The notes: generated from the letters alone by a model not told the origin. 64,000 bases of DNA from Pseudomonas putida (GCF_026625125.1 NZ_CP113097.1:124001-188000); one strand, 5' to 3'. Counted from the stretch's first letter, positions 44,754 to 56,945 are shown. Numbers and translations: made by a program.

Positions 44754-45611
44754 ATGTCAGACCGTTCCGTATTGATCGTGGGTTGTGGTGACGTAGGCGG
44801 CCGGCTGGCTCGGCAATTACTCGCCCGTGGCTGGCAGGTAAGCGGCCTGCGTCGCTCGGTCGAACACCTGCCACAGGGTGTTGTACCGATCGCGGCCGAC
44901 CTGTCCGATCCGGGCATGCCCCAGGCTTGGCCGCAGCACTCCCCGGATTATCTGGTGTACTGCGTAGCCGCCAGCCAGCACGATGAAGCGGGTTACCAAA
45001 GCGCCTACGTCGAAGGCTTGCGTCACGTGCTGGGTTGGTTGGCCGAGCGTGGGCAACGTCCGCGCCGCCTGCTGTTCGTCTCCAGCAGCAGCGTGTTTGC
45101 ACAAAAGGATGGGGAGTGGATCGATGAGACCGCACCTACCGAACCGCAAGGCTATTCGGGGCGCGTGATGCTGGAGGCGGAGCGGCTGGCGCTGAGCAGC
45201 GGCCTGCCCGCAAGCATCGTGCGCCTGACCGGGATCTATGGCCCTGGGCGTGAGTGGCTCCTGAGCCAGGTGCGTCAGGGCTATCGGGTGGCCACCGAGC
45301 CGCCGCTGTATGGCAACCGTATTCATGCCGAGGATGCCGCAAGCCTGCTGGCGTTCCTGCTGCAGGCCGATGCCGAGGGTGTGGCGTTGGATGATTGCTA
45401 CATAGGCGTTGATGACGACCCTGCGCCACTGGCCGATGTGGTCGGCTGGTTGCGAGCGTACATGGGCGTTACCGAATGGTCCGATGAGCAGCGGGTGCGC
45501 CGCACTGGCAGCAAGCGCTGCAGCAATGCCCGGGTGCGGGCATTGGGCTGGGTACCGCAGTATCCGAGTTACAAGGAAGGGTACGCGGCGATCCTGAAAG
45601 GCGAAGGCTGA
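44754..45611 (+). CDS. NAD(P)-dependent sugar-epimerase-like SDR protein
   Basis: A protein of 285 residues of the extended short-chain dehydrogenase family. The Rossmann start is VLIVGCGDVGGRLARQLLARGWQVSGLRRS. A serine patch FVSSSSVFAQ and IVRLTGIYGPGREWL follow; the usual active-site YxxxK is replaced by YSGRVMLEAE, with no lysine at the fourth position, so the catalytic tyrosine-lysine pair is incomplete. The substrate is unknown. ATG 44754 is used; GTG 44751 directly precedes it. Confidence 0.83.
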   Translation: MSDRSVLIVGCGDVGGRLARQLLARGWQVSGLRRSVEHLPQGVVPIAADLSDPGMPQAWPQHSPDYLVYCVAASQHDEAGYQSAYVEGLRHVLGWLAERGQRPRRLLFVSSSSVFAQKDGEWIDETAPTEPQGYSGRVMLEAERLALSSGLPASIVRLTGIYGPGREWLLSQVRQGYRVATEPPLYGNRIHAEDAASLLAFLLQADAEGVALDDCYIGVDDDPAPLADVVGWLRAYMGVTEWSDEQRVRRTGSKRCSNARVRALGWVPQYPSYKEGYAAILKGEG

Positions 45612-45624
45612 AGCCTGCTGGCCC

Positions 45625-45707
45625 TATCGCCGGCAAGCCGGCCCCACGCTGGGCAGTGTCAGACCGCAGGCCTGCACCGTAACTGTGGGGCCCGACTTGC
45701 CGGCGAT
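45625..45707. repeat. Pair of inverted REP elements
   Basis: ATCGCCGGCAAGCCGGCCCCAC (45626-45647) and its near reverse complement at 45685-45707 (one or two mismatches) sit in the gap between convergent genes. This is the common P. putida REP type and the pair forms a large hairpin. Confidence 0.8.
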
Positions 45708-45736
45708 CAGGCCAGTGAAGCCAGGCGGGGCTTGAG

Positions 45737-46462
45737 TCAGTCCTTCTCCAGCACCCACTGGCGATTACCGGCGGCCAGTTGCGGGATTTCATCGGGCTGT
45801 GCACGGTTGAGCGCCTGGAAGATCTCCAGCTTGTCGCCATCGCGCTTGAAGATGAATGGCGCGCCACGCTGGTTACGCTCCAGCCACAGGCTGTCGTTGC
45901 TGCCCCCCATGCTGGCGCAATCGCCGGCCAGGCACAGAGCGTAGCGGTCCGGGCCGGGCAGGCCGGTTACGCCGCCGTTGTCGGCGAAGTGGACGACGCT
46001 ACCTTTGCCCTGGCCTTCGACGATCTTCCAGTCCCCACCCAGGTACGCCTGGTACAGTGCTTTTTCGAAGCTGCTACCCAGGCTCACATTGCCGGGTTGT
46101 TTGGCGCGGACGAAGCTGCGTTCGGCGCCGGTTGTGTCTGTGGCCTTCAGTTCGTCGCCATCGAGCGCCAGCTGTTCGGTCTGGCCGCCCGGGAAGCTGG
46201 CCTGCCACTGCTTGTCAGTGGCACTCAATTGGCCGTCAGCGGCCTCGAAACCATTGCTGTAGCTGGCCCGCTGGCTGGCCACATCGAGTTTCCACTCGAA
46301 GATGGGGCCGTGCTCATCGAGGGCCTGACGCAGGCTGCCACCTTTGACGGCGGCGTCGATGGCGTCCTGGTTGATCCAGGTGCCGTTGAAGTCTTCGGGT
46401 TTGTGGCTGGCGCAGCCGCTCAGAAGCAGGGCTGCCAGCGCGAAGGGCAGTGCTTGACGCAT
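45737..46462 (-). CDS. Hypothetical lipoprotein
   Basis: A protein of 241 residues with a lipoprotein signal (MRQALPFALAALLLSGCASHKPED; lipobox LSGC). The body contains FNGTWINQDAIDAAVKGGSLRQALDEHGP and VVHFADNGGVTGLPGPDRYALCLAGDCASMGG; I do not recognise the fold. The second half suggests a small lipocalin-like or META-like beta domain. It is probably outer-membrane anchored. No functional link to neighbours is visible. Confidence 0.78.
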   Translation of the reverse strand: MRQALPFALAALLLSGCASHKPEDFNGTWINQDAIDAAVKGGSLRQALDEHGPIFEWKLDVASQRASYSNGFEAADGQLSATDKQWQASFPGGQTEQLALDGDELKATDTTGAERSFVRAKQPGNVSLGSSFEKALYQAYLGGDWKIVEGQGKGSVVHFADNGGVTGLPGPDRYALCLAGDCASMGGSNDSLWLERNQRGAPFIFKRDGDKLEIFQALNRAQPDEIPQLAAGNRQWVLEKD

Positions 46463-46517
46463 GGTAGGTTGACCTTGAACTGAAAGGTGACGGGCAGGGT
46501 GCCCGTCACCTGCGGCA

Positions 46518-46898
46518 TCAATCGATGACCAGGATGGCGTCCATTTCTACCTGGGCGCCTTTTGGCAGCGCGGCAACACCAATGGCAGCACGGGCTGGAT
46601 ATGGCTGCTCGAAATAGCGGCCCATGACTTCGTTGACCTTGGCGAAGTGGCTCAGGTCGGTGAGGAAGATGTTCAGCTTGACGATGTCCTTGAACGAACC
46701 GCCGGCAGCTTCAGCGACGGCCTTGAGGTTCTCGAAGACCTGTACGGTCTGGGCCTCGAAGCCCTCAACCAGTTCCATGGTGTTCGGGTCCAGCGGGATC
46801 TGGCCCGACATGTAAACGGTGTTGCCGGCTTTGATCGCTTGCGAGTAGGTACCGATGGCGGCAGGGGCCTTGTCGCTGTTGATGACGGTCTTGCTCAT
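46518..46898 (-). CDS. ridA: RidA family enamine/imine deaminase
   Basis: A protein of 126 residues that hydrolyses reactive enamine/imine intermediates from PLP enzymes. Family signatures are [31 protein letters not shown] and [21 protein letters not shown], with the active arginine in PARAAIG. The start at 46898 follows AAGGAGTCATC. It is 23 bp after spoT and probably co-transcribed. Confidence 0.95.
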   Translation of the reverse strand: MSKTVINSDKAPAAIGTYSQAIKAGNTVYMSGQIPLDPNTMELVEGFEAQTVQVFENLKAVAEAAGGSFKDIVKLNIFLTDLSHFAKVNEVMGRYFEQPYPARAAIGVAALPKGAQVEMDAILVID

Positions 46899-46921
46899 GA
46901 TGACTCCTTGCGGTTGGCGGA

Positions 46922-49027
46922 CTACGCACGCATGCGGGTGATGCGGACCACGCCGGTCAGCGTACGCAGCTTCTTGATCACACGAGCCAGGTGCACGCGG
47001 TCGTGCACGCTGACCACCAGTTGGACAACGCTGATGCGGCCGTCGCGTTCGTCCATGCTGATCTTCTCGATGTTGCCGTCGGCGGCATTGACGCTGCTGG
47101 CCAGCAGGGCGATCAGGCCGCGCTGGTGCTCCAGCTCGACACGCAACTCGACATTGAATTCGCCGGTGATGTCCTTGGCCCAGGAAAGCTGTACGCACTT
47201 CTCCGGGTTATGGCGGATTTCACTGATGTTGCGGCAGTTCTCCAGGTGCACGACCATGCCCTTGCCTGCCGACAGGTGGCCGACGATCGGGTCGCCCGGG
47301 ATGGGCGTACAGCACTTGGCGTAGCTCAATACCAGGCCTTCGGTGCCGCGGATCGCCAACGGGCCTTCCGGCGCCGGCAGCTGCTCGCCTTCGGCTGACA
47401 GCAGGCGGCGGGCCACCACATAGGCCATGCGGTTGCCCAGGCCGATGTCTTCGAGCAGGTCCTCGATCAGTTCCAGGCGGTACTCGGCGAGAATCGCGTT
47501 GATACGCTCCTGAGGGATTTGCTCGAGGCTGCTGTCGAAACCGGTCAGCACCTTGTTCAGCAGGCGCTCGCCCAGGTTGATCGACTCGGAACGTCGCTGC
47601 TGCTTGAGTGCGTGGCGGATGTGCGTACGGGCCTTGCCAGTGACCACGAAATTGAGCCAGGCCGGGTTGGGCCGCGCGCCCGGGGCGCTGACGATCTCAA
47701 CCGTCGAACCGCTCTGCAGCGGCTCGGACAGTGGCGCCAGGCGCCGGTTGATGCGGCAGGCGATGCAGCTGTTGCCCACATCGGTATGCACCGCATAGGC
47801 GAAATCCACGGCGGTGGAGCCTTTGGGCAGCTCCATGATCCTGCCTTTGGGCGTGAAGACATAGACCTCGTCAGGGAACAGGTCGATCTTCACGCTCTCG
47901 ATGAATTCCAGCGAGTTGCCGGCACGCTGCTGCAGCTCGAGGATGCCCTTGACCCACTGGCGGGCGCGCGCATGGTTGCCTTTGGGCTGCTCGTCGTTGG
48001 ACTTGTACAGCCAGTGCGCGGCGATGCCGTTGTTGGCCATCTCTTCCATTTCGCGGGTACGGATCTGGATTTCGATGGGCACGCCGTGCATGCCGAACAG
48101 CGTGGTGTGCAACGACTGATAGCCGTTGGCCTTGGGGATCGCGATGTAGTCCTTGAAGCGCCCGGGCAGCGGCTTGTACAGGTTGTGCACGGCACCGAGC
48201 ACGCGGTAGCAGGTGTCGACCTTGTCGACGATGATGCGGAAGGCGTACACGTCCATGATCTCAGTGAAGGCGCGGCGCTTGCCGCGCATCTTCTTGTAGA
48301 TGCCATAGAGGTGTTTCTGCCGGCCGCTGACCTCGCCTTTAATACCGTCGGCAGCCAGGCAGTTGGCCAGCGAGTGCTCGATCTTGGCGACGATCTCTTT
48401 GCGGTTGCCGCGTGCGCTCTTGACCGCCCGATGGATCAGCGACGACCGCATGGGGTGCATGGCCTTGAAGCCAAGGTCTTCGAACTCTACGCGCACCGTG
48501 TGCATGCCCAGCCGGTTGGCGATGGGGGCGTAGATTTCCAGGGTTTCCTTGGCGATGCGTCGGCGTTTTTCGCCAGACAGCACTTCCAGGGTGCGCATGT
48601 TGTGCAGGCGGTCGGCAAGCTTGACCAGGATCACGCGGATATCGCGGGCCATGGCCATGGCCATCTTCTGGAAGTTTTCAGCCTGCGCTTCGGCCTTGGT
48701 CTCGAAGTTCATCTGGGTCAGTTTGCTGACCCCATCGACCAGCTCGGCAACCGTTTCGCCAAACTGCTGGCTGAGCGCTTCCTTGGCGATGCCGGTGTCT
48801 TCGATCACGTCGTGCAACATGGCCGCCATCAGGCTCTGATGGTCCATGTGCATGTCGGCGAGGATGCTGGCTACCGCCAGCGGATGGGTCACGTAGGGCT
48901 CGCCGCTGCGGCGGCGTTGCCCATCGTGTGCCTGTTCGGCGTAGAAATAGGCGCGCCGAACCAGGTTGACCTGTTCGGGGCCCAGGTAGGTCGACAGCCG
49001 TTCGGCTAAGGCTTCTATGCCCGGCAT
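46922..49027 (-). CDS. spoT: Bifunctional (p)ppGpp synthetase/hydrolase
   Basis: A protein of 701 residues. The N-terminal HD hydrolase has H72-D73 in LHDVIEDT. The synthetase domain includes [39 protein letters not shown] domain ([31 protein letters not shown]), a zinc-finger/helical part and a C-terminal ACT domain follow. It makes and destroys the alarmone of the stringent response. It is downstream of rpoZ, the standard gene order. Confidence 0.97.
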   Translation of the reverse strand: MPGIEALAERLSTYLGPEQVNLVRRAYFYAEQAHDGQRRRSGEPYVTHPLAVASILADMHMDHQSLMAAMLHDVIEDTGIAKEALSQQFGETVAELVDGVSKLTQMNFETKAEAQAENFQKMAMAMARDIRVILVKLADRLHNMRTLEVLSGEKRRRIAKETLEIYAPIANRLGMHTVRVEFEDLGFKAMHPMRSSLIHRAVKSARGNRKEIVAKIEHSLANCLAADGIKGEVSGRQKHLYGIYKKMRGKRRAFTEIMDVYAFRIIVDKVDTCYRVLGAVHNLYKPLPGRFKDYIAIPKANGYQSLHTTLFGMHGVPIEIQIRTREMEEMANNGIAAHWLYKSNDEQPKGNHARARQWVKGILELQQRAGNSLEFIESVKIDLFPDEVYVFTPKGRIMELPKGSTAVDFAYAVHTDVGNSCIACRINRRLAPLSEPLQSGSTVEIVSAPGARPNPAWLNFVVTGKARTHIRHALKQQRRSESINLGERLLNKVLTGFDSSLEQIPQERINAILAEYRLELIEDLLEDIGLGNRMAYVVARRLLSAEGEQLPAPEGPLAIRGTEGLVLSYAKCCTPIPGDPIVGHLSAGKGMVVHLENCRNISEIRHNPEKCVQLSWAKDITGEFNVELRVELEHQRGLIALLASSVNAADGNIEKISMDERDGRISVVQLVVSVHDRVHLARVIKKLRTLTGVVRITRMRA

Positions 49028-49086
49028 GATTTCACCTCTTGCCGAGGAAGAGGGCCTTGTGCCGCGCGACGTCGACCAGGCATGGA

Positions 49087-49350
49087 TCAGACAGCCTCGT
49101 TGGACTCGTCCTCGAAGGCGGCGAAGACCGGATCCTCGGTAACGATCTCTTCAGCAGCAATGAATTCGTTGGTGACGATGCCTTCTGCGATTTCACGCAG
49201 GGCAACGACGGTTGGCTTGTCGTTTTCCCACGCTACGCGCGGCTCTTTGCCGCCGGTAGCCAGCTGACGGGCGCGCTTGGTCGAGAGCATGACCAGCTCA
49301 AAACGGTTATCCACGTGTTCCAGGCAGTCTTCAACAGTTACGCGGGCCAT
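49087..49350 (-). CDS. rpoZ: RNA polymerase omega subunit
   Basis: An 87-residue protein that helps fold beta-prime and carries a ppGpp site in many bacteria. The start at 49350 gives [30 protein letters not shown], the omega signature. The gene precedes spoT by 59 bp, so polymerase subunit and alarmone enzyme are in one operon. Confidence 0.97.
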   Translation of the reverse strand: MARVTVEDCLEHVDNRFELVMLSTKRARQLATGGKEPRVAWENDKPTVVALREIAEGIVTNEFIAAEEIVTEDPVFAAFEDESNEAV

Positions 49351-49553
49351 GGTCTTCCTCAGTAGCAAATGCGATGGGCGTGCAGCCCAATATGGGCAGG
49401 CGGACTCGATAGTTTAAAAAATCACCAGCCAATAGGGAAGCGCTGTTTTGCCGGCTACCCAATCAGGCCTGCATCCTTCACCCTGCGCACGCGGCCTTGT
49501 CGAGGCGCCGAACCACCGCGAAAGGGCCGTAACAGACACACTCATCTTGTATC

Positions 49554-50426
49554 TCACAACATCGCGCCGCGCAACCTCGGGGTCAGCTCTTCGAACAATG
49601 TCTGCACCGAGCGCAAAGCCCGGCAATCGGGCCGGGTCAGCAACCACAGTTGGGTGTCGCAACCGGCCAGCGGTCCGCTCAGCGCCTCGACGCCAGGCAG
49701 CGCGTGGACCATGTAGTCGGGCAGTGCCGCAACGCCCAGCCCCGTGCTCACCAGCTGTGCAATGGTCGACATGCTGCTGCACTGGTAGCGCGGGCTCAGC
49801 CCGGGGTACTGCTGGTTGCGCCAGACCACGGTGGGGTGGTCCTGCATGGAGTCGTCCGGGGCAATCCATGGCACGTTGTGGTGAGACTCGCTCAGGCGTT
49901 CGCGCCATTGCGCCTGGCCACAGATCACATAGGACGTCGAACCCAGGCAACGGCCGACCAGGTGCTCAGGCGGCGTATTGGTCAGGCGCAGGGCAATGTC
50001 GGCATCGCGCCTGCTGAGGTTGGCGAAGGTGTTGGACGTGCCCATCTCCAGCGACAGTGCCGGGTAATTGGGCATGAACTCGGCCAGGGCCGGCAGCAGC
50101 AAGCTGTGCATGACCGCCTCGGTGCACGTCAGGCGCACGGTACCGCTGACCACCTGCTCGCCACTGGTCATGGCGATGCGCGCGGCATCCAGTGCCTGCT
50201 CGGCGCGTTCGGCCTGCTCGGCCAGGGCCTGGGCCGTGTCGGTCGGCAGGTATCCCTTGCGGCTCTTGACGAACAGTGCGGTGCCCAGTGCCGACTCGAG
50301 CCGGCGAATCGAACGGAACACGGTCGATACATCGACCTTGAGCAGTTCGGCGGCCTTGGCCAGTGAGCGCCCGCGCTCCAGGGCCAGGACCAGGGAGAGG
50401 TCGGCGTGGGTGATCTGATATTGCAT
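49554..50426 (-). CDS. LysR family regulator of the polyamine cluster
   Basis: A protein of 290 residues, started at ATG 50426 (MQYQITHADLSLVLALERG). The helix-turn-helix is RSLAKAAELLKVDVSTVFRSIRRLE. The C-terminal effector domain contains DIALRLTN and GLGVAALPDYMV. It is divergent from the glutamine-synthetase-like gene across 205 bp, so it probably controls that operon; the ligand is not known. Confidence 0.86.
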   Translation of the reverse strand: MQYQITHADLSLVLALERGRSLAKAAELLKVDVSTVFRSIRRLESALGTALFVKSRKGYLPTDTAQALAEQAERAEQALDAARIAMTSGEQVVSGTVRLTCTEAVMHSLLLPALAEFMPNYPALSLEMGTSNTFANLSRRDADIALRLTNTPPEHLVGRCLGSTSYVICGQAQWRERLSESHHNVPWIAPDDSMQDHPTVVWRNQQYPGLSPRYQCSSMSTIAQLVSTGLGVAALPDYMVHALPGVEALSGPLAGCDTQLWLLTRPDCRALRSVQTLFEELTPRLRGAML

Positions 50427-50631
50427 TGGTGCACGCTCTACTTGCCGAAATGCCAATGTCTGTTGCGTTGAGGCCATTTTATAGTGGAACTGCCCCCGGG
50501 AATCAATGCGCTCGGTCGGGCAACCAATCCCCACGATGGGAAAGTTAAAAAAACAACAGCTGCAACCATCGTCGCCCGTGAGGCGCCAGCCGTATCCCCC
50601 TATCGCCGCAGCCCTTCAAAGGATGTACACC

Positions 50632-52014
50632 ATGACGTCGGTCACCCCGTGCGCCAGTTCTTCCAGCGAGATGAAAGACTTCCTCCAGGCCCATCCGGAA
50701 ACCCAGTACGTCGATCTGCTGATCTCCGACATGAATGGCGTGGTACGTGGCAAGCGCATCGAGCGGGCCAGCCTGCACAAGGTGTACGAAAAGGGGATCA
50801 ACCTGCCGGCATCGCTGTTCGCCCTCGATATCAATGGCTCGACCGTTGAAAGCACAGGGCTTGGGTTGGACATCGGCGATGCCGACCGGATCTGCTACCC
50901 GATCCCCGGGACGCTGTGCAACGAGCCCTGGCAAAAGCGCCCGACCGCCCAGTTGCTGATGACCATGCACGAGTTGGAGGGCGAGCCGTTCTTCGCTGAC
51001 CCACGCGAAGTGTTGCGCCAGGTGGTGAGCAAGTTCGATGACCTGGGCCTGGACATCTGCGCCGCGTTCGAGCTGGAGTTCTACCTGATCGACCAGGACA
51101 ACCTCAACGGTCGCCCGCAGCCGCCGCGCTCACCCACTTCAGGCAAGCGTCCGCAGTCGACCCAGGTCTACCTCATCGACGACCTCGACGAATATGTCGA
51201 CTGCCTGCAGGACATGCTGGAAGCCGCCAAGGAGCAGGGCCTGCCGGCCGATGCCATCGTCAAGGAAAGCGCCCCCGCGCAGTTCGAAGTCAACCTGCAT
51301 CACGTTGCCGACCCGCTGAAGGCGTGCGACTACGCGATCCTGCTCAAGCGCCTGGTCAAGAACGTCGCCTACGACCATGAAATGGACACCACGTTCATGG
51401 CCAAGCCGTACCCGGGGCAGGCGGGCAACGGCCTGCACGTGCACATTTCGCTGCTCGACAAGAAGACCGGCAAGAACATCTTTGCCCATGAAGACCCGCT
51501 GCAGAGCGACGCGCTGCGCCATGCCATTGGTGGCGTGCTGGAGACCATGCCGGCGTCGATGGCGTTCCTGTGCCCGAACGTCAATTCCTACCGCCGGTTC
51601 GGCGCACAGTTCTACGTGCCGAACGCGCCGAGCTGGGGCCTGGACAACCGTACCGTGGCTGTCCGCGTACCGACTGACAGCAGCGAAAACGTGCGCATCG
51701 AACACCGCGTGGCGGGGGCCGATGCCAACCCTTACCTGATGCTCGCCGCGGTTCTCGCCGGTATCCACCACGGCTTGACCAGCAAGGTCGAACCTGGTGC
51801 GCCGATCGAGGGCAATTCGTACGAGCAGCTGGAGCAAAGCCTGCCGAACAACCTGCGCGATGCGCTGCGCGCGCTGGATGACAGCGAAGTCCTCAACCAA
51901 TACATAAGCCCGGACTACATCGATATCTTCGTGGCCTGCAAGGAAAGTGAGCTGGCCGAGTTCGAAGTATCGATCTCCGACCTCGAGTACAACTGGTACC
52001 TGCACACGGTGTAA
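50632..52014 (+). CDS. Gamma-glutamylpolyamine synthetase (glutamine synthetase family)
   Basis: A protein of 460 residues of the PuuA/SpuI group, which join glutamate to putrescine or other polyamines with ATP. Visible elements are DMNGVVRGKRIERASL, the metal-binding AAFELEFYLID, the ATP region NGLHVHISLLD and RIEHRVAGADANPYLMLA. The assignment to polyamines rests on its pairing with PuuD and an APC permease. ATG 50632 is preferred since AAAGGATG lies 5-9 bases before it; ATG 50623 would sit within that site. Confidence 0.9.
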   Translation: MTSVTPCASSSSEMKDFLQAHPETQYVDLLISDMNGVVRGKRIERASLHKVYEKGINLPASLFALDINGSTVESTGLGLDIGDADRICYPIPGTLCNEPWQKRPTAQLLMTMHELEGEPFFADPREVLRQVVSKFDDLGLDICAAFELEFYLIDQDNLNGRPQPPRSPTSGKRPQSTQVYLIDDLDEYVDCLQDMLEAAKEQGLPADAIVKESAPAQFEVNLHHVADPLKACDYAILLKRLVKNVAYDHEMDTTFMAKPYPGQAGNGLHVHISLLDKKTGKNIFAHEDPLQSDALRHAIGGVLETMPASMAFLCPNVNSYRRFGAQFYVPNAPSWGLDNRTVAVRVPTDSSENVRIEHRVAGADANPYLMLAAVLAGIHHGLTSKVEPGAPIEGNSYEQLEQSLPNNLRDALRALDDSEVLNQYISPDYIDIFVACKESELAEFEVSISDLEYNWYLHTV

Positions 52015-52018
52015 GCCC

Positions 52019-52768
52019 ATGAGCGCATTTGCGGTCCCCTTGATCGGTGTCAGCGCCTGCCGTCAGCAGGTAGGAAAAAACTCGTCGCACACGGTGGGTG
52101 ACAAGTATGTCGAGGCGGCCGGCTTTGCCGGGCTCCCACTGATCCTGCCGGCCCGCGACGGCGGCAGCGACACGCAGGCTTTGCTGGCACGGCTCGATGG
52201 CATTCTTTTTACCGGCTCGCCTTCAAATGTCGAGCCGCATCATTACAATGGCGCCCCCAGCGCGGAAGGTACCCGGCACGATCTTGCACGTGACCGCCTG
52301 ACCTTGCCGCTGCTGCAGGCGGCCATCGCCGCCGGCGTGCCGGTGTTCTGTATCTGTCGTGGTTTCCAGGAATTGAACGTGGCCCTCGGCGGCAGCTTGT
52401 ACCAGCGCGTGCACGAGCTGCCGGGTTACCTGGACCACCGTGAACCTGAGGACGCACCCCTGGAGGTGCAATACGGCCCTCGTCATCCTGTCGGCATTGT
52501 GCCTGGCGGGGTGTTCGAGCGCCTGGGCCTGGCTGCGCAGTTCGAGGTCAACTCGCTGCACAGCCAGGGTATCGACCGCTTGGCCCCGGGCCTGCGTGTC
52601 GAGGCGCGGGCCCCGGATGGCCTGATCGAAGCGGTGTCGATGCCTGATGCGCCTGGCTTTGTGCTCGGCGTGCAGTGGCACCCGGAGTGGCGTTTTGCCG
52701 AAAACCCGGTCTCCAAGCGCCTGTTCCAGGCGTTTCGCGAGGCCTGCATTGCCCATGCTGCACGGTAG
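52019..52768 (+). CDS. Gamma-glutamyl-gamma-aminobutyrate hydrolase (PuuD-like)
   Basis: A class I glutamine amidotransferase-like hydrolase of 249 residues. The nucleophile is C113 in VFCICRGFQELN, and the histidine and glutamate are in VLGVQWHPEW. GSPSNVEPHHY is typical of PuuD. It releases GABA from its gamma-glutamyl form in the putrescine route. It starts 4 bp after the synthetase gene, so they share one transcript. Confidence 0.92.
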   Translation: MSAFAVPLIGVSACRQQVGKNSSHTVGDKYVEAAGFAGLPLILPARDGGSDTQALLARLDGILFTGSPSNVEPHHYNGAPSAEGTRHDLARDRLTLPLLQAAIAAGVPVFCICRGFQELNVALGGSLYQRVHELPGYLDHREPEDAPLEVQYGPRHPVGIVPGGVFERLGLAAQFEVNSLHSQGIDRLAPGLRVEARAPDGLIEAVSMPDAPGFVLGVQWHPEWRFAENPVSKRLFQAFREACIAHAAR

Positions 52769-52882
52769 GGTCGTTACCCGAAGGTCTTGGATGACTGATA
52801 CCGATACGCAAGCTTTCAATGAGTGAAAGCGCCTTGTTCGCAGGGCCTGTGACAACAATTCCAATAGTTACGGCAAATACTC

Positions 52883-54421
52883 ATGAGCAATTACACAGAA
52901 GCTGGCCGCCCACCCGATGTGGCCGATTCAGGCAGCACTCAGCGCAGCAAAGGCCTGGCAAAAGGGCGTCTTGGCCTGTTGGCCAGCGTGGTGCTGGGCA
53001 TCTCCACAATCGCCCCGGTCTACACCCTGACTGGGGCCCTTGGCCCCACCGTGCGGGAGGTCGGCCAGCACCTTCCGGCCGTCTTCATCGTTGGCTTCCT
53101 GCCTATGCTGCTGGTTGCCCTTGGCTACCGTGAGCTGAACGCGGCGGAGCCGGACAGCGGTACTTCCTTTACCTGGTCGGCCCGTGCCTTCGGCCCGATG
53201 ATCGGCTGGATCGGTGGTTGGGGGCTGGTCGTTGCCACCACCATTGTGTTGTCCAACCTGGCCGGCGTGGCCGTTGATTTCTTCTATCTATTCCTGGGGC
53301 AGATCACCGGTCACCAGGGGTTGGCTGCCTTGGCGGATAACCTGCTGATCAACATCACCACCTGTTGCGTGTTCATCGCCATGGCCGTGTGGATCTGTTG
53401 TCGCGGCATGGCCACCACCATGACCGTGCAATATGGATTGGTGGCCTTGCAGCTGCTGGTGCTGATCGGCTTCGCCTTCGCCGCGTTCGGTGAGACCACC
53501 GCGCCTGCCCCGCTGGAGTTCGACCTGGCCTGGTTCAACCCCTTCGGTGTGGAGTCGTTCTCGGCCTTTGCCGCCGGCCTGTCCTTGTCGATCTTCATCT
53601 TCTGGGGGTGGGACGTGTGCCTGACCGTCAGTGAAGAATCGATCGGCAGCGACGAGGTACCGGGCAAGGCGGCGACCTGGACCGTGCTGCTGATTCTGGG
53701 TCTGTATCTGCTCACTGCCATCGCTACCCTGCAATTCGCCGGGATCAGCGAGCATGGGCTGGGCTTGAACAATCCGCGTATCCAGGAGAACGTCTTTGCC
53801 CACCTGGCCGGGCCCGTCATGGGGCCGCTGGCGATCCTGATGTCCATCGCCGTGCTGGCGAGCACCGCCGCTTCGCTGCAATCGACCTTCGTCTCGCCAG
53901 CGCGCACGCTGCTCGCCATGGGTTACTACGGTGCGGTGCCTGAGCGTTTTGCCAAGGTTTGCCCGCGTTCGCAGACGCCACGTTACGCAACCATCTGTGC
54001 CGGCGTCGCCGCAGGCCTGTTCTACGTGACCATGCGTACCCTGAGCGAAAACGTGCTGGCGGACACCATCACCGCCCTGGGCATGATGATCTGCTTCTAC
54101 TATTCGCTGACCGCGTTCGCCTGCGTGTGGTATTTCCGCCACAGCCTGTTCGACAGCCTGCGCCACTTCTGCATGCGCGGCCTGTGCCCGTTGTTGGGTG
54201 GGGTGATCCTTTCGGTGATCTTCGTGCGCACCGCCATCGACAGCGCGTCGCCGGACTTTGGCAGTGGCTCGCATGTGGCTGGCGTTGGGCTGGTGTTCGT
54301 GATTGCGGCGATCATCTCGGCACTGGGGATAGTGCTGATGATGCTGTCGCGGATGCGTGCGCCGGCTTACTTCCTGGGCGCTACCCTGCGACAGCAGGCG
54401 ACCCTGCAGCTGCAGGACTGA
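52883..54421 (+). CDS. APC family amino acid/polyamine permease
   Basis: A protein of 512 residues with about 12 membrane helices. The first core helix contains VVLGISTIAPVYTLTGALGPTVREVG, a pattern of APC transporters, and WGWDVCLTVSEESIGSDEVPGKAA follows helix 6. It lies 114 bp after the PuuD gene on the same strand and likely imports putrescine or another amine substrate. The substrate assignment is inference from context. Confidence 0.88.
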   Translation: MSNYTEAGRPPDVADSGSTQRSKGLAKGRLGLLASVVLGISTIAPVYTLTGALGPTVREVGQHLPAVFIVGFLPMLLVALGYRELNAAEPDSGTSFTWSARAFGPMIGWIGGWGLVVATTIVLSNLAGVAVDFFYLFLGQITGHQGLAALADNLLINITTCCVFIAMAVWICCRGMATTMTVQYGLVALQLLVLIGFAFAAFGETTAPAPLEFDLAWFNPFGVESFSAFAAGLSLSIFIFWGWDVCLTVSEESIGSDEVPGKAATWTVLLILGLYLLTAIATLQFAGISEHGLGLNNPRIQENVFAHLAGPVMGPLAILMSIAVLASTAASLQSTFVSPARTLLAMGYYGAVPERFAKVCPRSQTPRYATICAGVAAGLFYVTMRTLSENVLADTITALGMMICFYYSLTAFACVWYFRHSLFDSLRHFCMRGLCPLLGGVILSVIFVRTAIDSASPDFGSGSHVAGVGLVFVIAAIISALGIVLMMLSRMRAPAYFLGATLRQQATLQLQD

Positions 54422-54425
54422 TGCT

Positions 54426-54446
54426 TGGGGCGCGCTGTGCGCCCCA
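54426..54446. terminator. Bidirectional hairpin between permease and gmk
   Basis: TGGGGCGC, loop GCTGT, GCGCCCCA, between the convergent permease and gmk genes. No strong T-run on either side. Confidence 0.55.
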
Positions 54447-54453
54447 GCTCTCT

Positions 54454-55951
<1,498 letters not shown>

Positions 55952-56178
55952 GGTGAGTACCTCGCGTAGATGATGTGAACGGGAAAGCCTTTCGGCTGCA
56001 AGGCGCAGGATTGTAGCGCAGTGTGCCCTTGGCGCCCAATCCGCCCATGTTACAGAGCCCTCGTCTGCCGGTGGGAAAAGGCGACAGGCTGTGCGCGGCG
56101 CGACGATAAGCATGTCCTCACCGGGCTACGGGCTTTATAATGCCCGGCAGATTCAAAGTCCCAGTACAGGTATCCCAG

Positions 56179-56901
56179 ATGAAACGTCCAAGTGGTCGCG
56201 CCGCCGATCAGCTCCGCTCGATCCGCATCACCCGCAACTACACCAAGCACGCCGAAGGGTCGGTACTGGTCGAGTTCGGTGACACCAAGGTCATCTGCAC
56301 GGTCAGCGTTGAAAACGGTGTGCCGCGCTTCCTCAAAGGCCAGGGTCAAGGCTGGCTGACCGCCGAGTACGGCATGCTGCCGCGCTCCACCGGTGAGCGT
56401 AACCAGCGCGAAGCCAGCCGTGGCAAGCAGGGTGGTCGCACCCTGGAAATCCAGCGCCTGATCGGCCGCTCGCTGCGCGCCGCGCTGGACATGAGCAAAC
56501 TGGGTGACATCACCTTGTACGTCGACTGCGATGTGATCCAGGCCGATGGCGGCACCCGCACGGCCTCGATCACCGGCGCCATGGTCGCCTTGGTCGATGC
56601 CCTGGCAGTGATCAAGAAGCGTGGTGGCCTGAAGGCCGGCAACCCGCTCAAGCACATGATCGCCGCCGTATCGGTGGGCATGTATCAGGGTGAAGCCGTA
56701 CTCGACCTGGACTATCTGGAAGACTCCGCTGCCGAGACCGACCTGAACGTGGTCATGACCAGTGCCGGTGGTTTCATCGAAGTGCAGGGTACTGCAGAGG
56801 GTGCGCCGTTCCAGCCCGAAGACTTCAACGCCATGCTGGCGCTGGCGCAAAAGGGCATGAACGAGATCTTCGAACTGCAGCAGGTCGCTCTGGCCGACTG
56901 A
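56179..56901 (+). CDS. rph: Ribonuclease PH
   Basis: A phosphate-dependent exonuclease of 240 residues that trims tRNA 3' ends. It starts [34 protein letters not shown]; catalytic parts are [33 protein letters not shown] and [20 protein letters not shown]. The reading frame is intact to its normal end, unlike the frameshifted rph of E. coli K-12. It is divergent from yicC. Confidence 0.97.
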
Positions 56902-56917
56902 GTGAGCAGCAGGTACA

Positions 56918-56945
56918 AAAAAGCCGACATCGATGTCGGCTTTTT
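56918..56945. terminator. Bidirectional terminator between rph and crc
   Basis: AAAAAGCCGACAT and its reverse complement form a perfect 28-base palindrome with A- and T-runs on both ends, placed between the convergent rph and crc genes. Confidence 0.92.
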
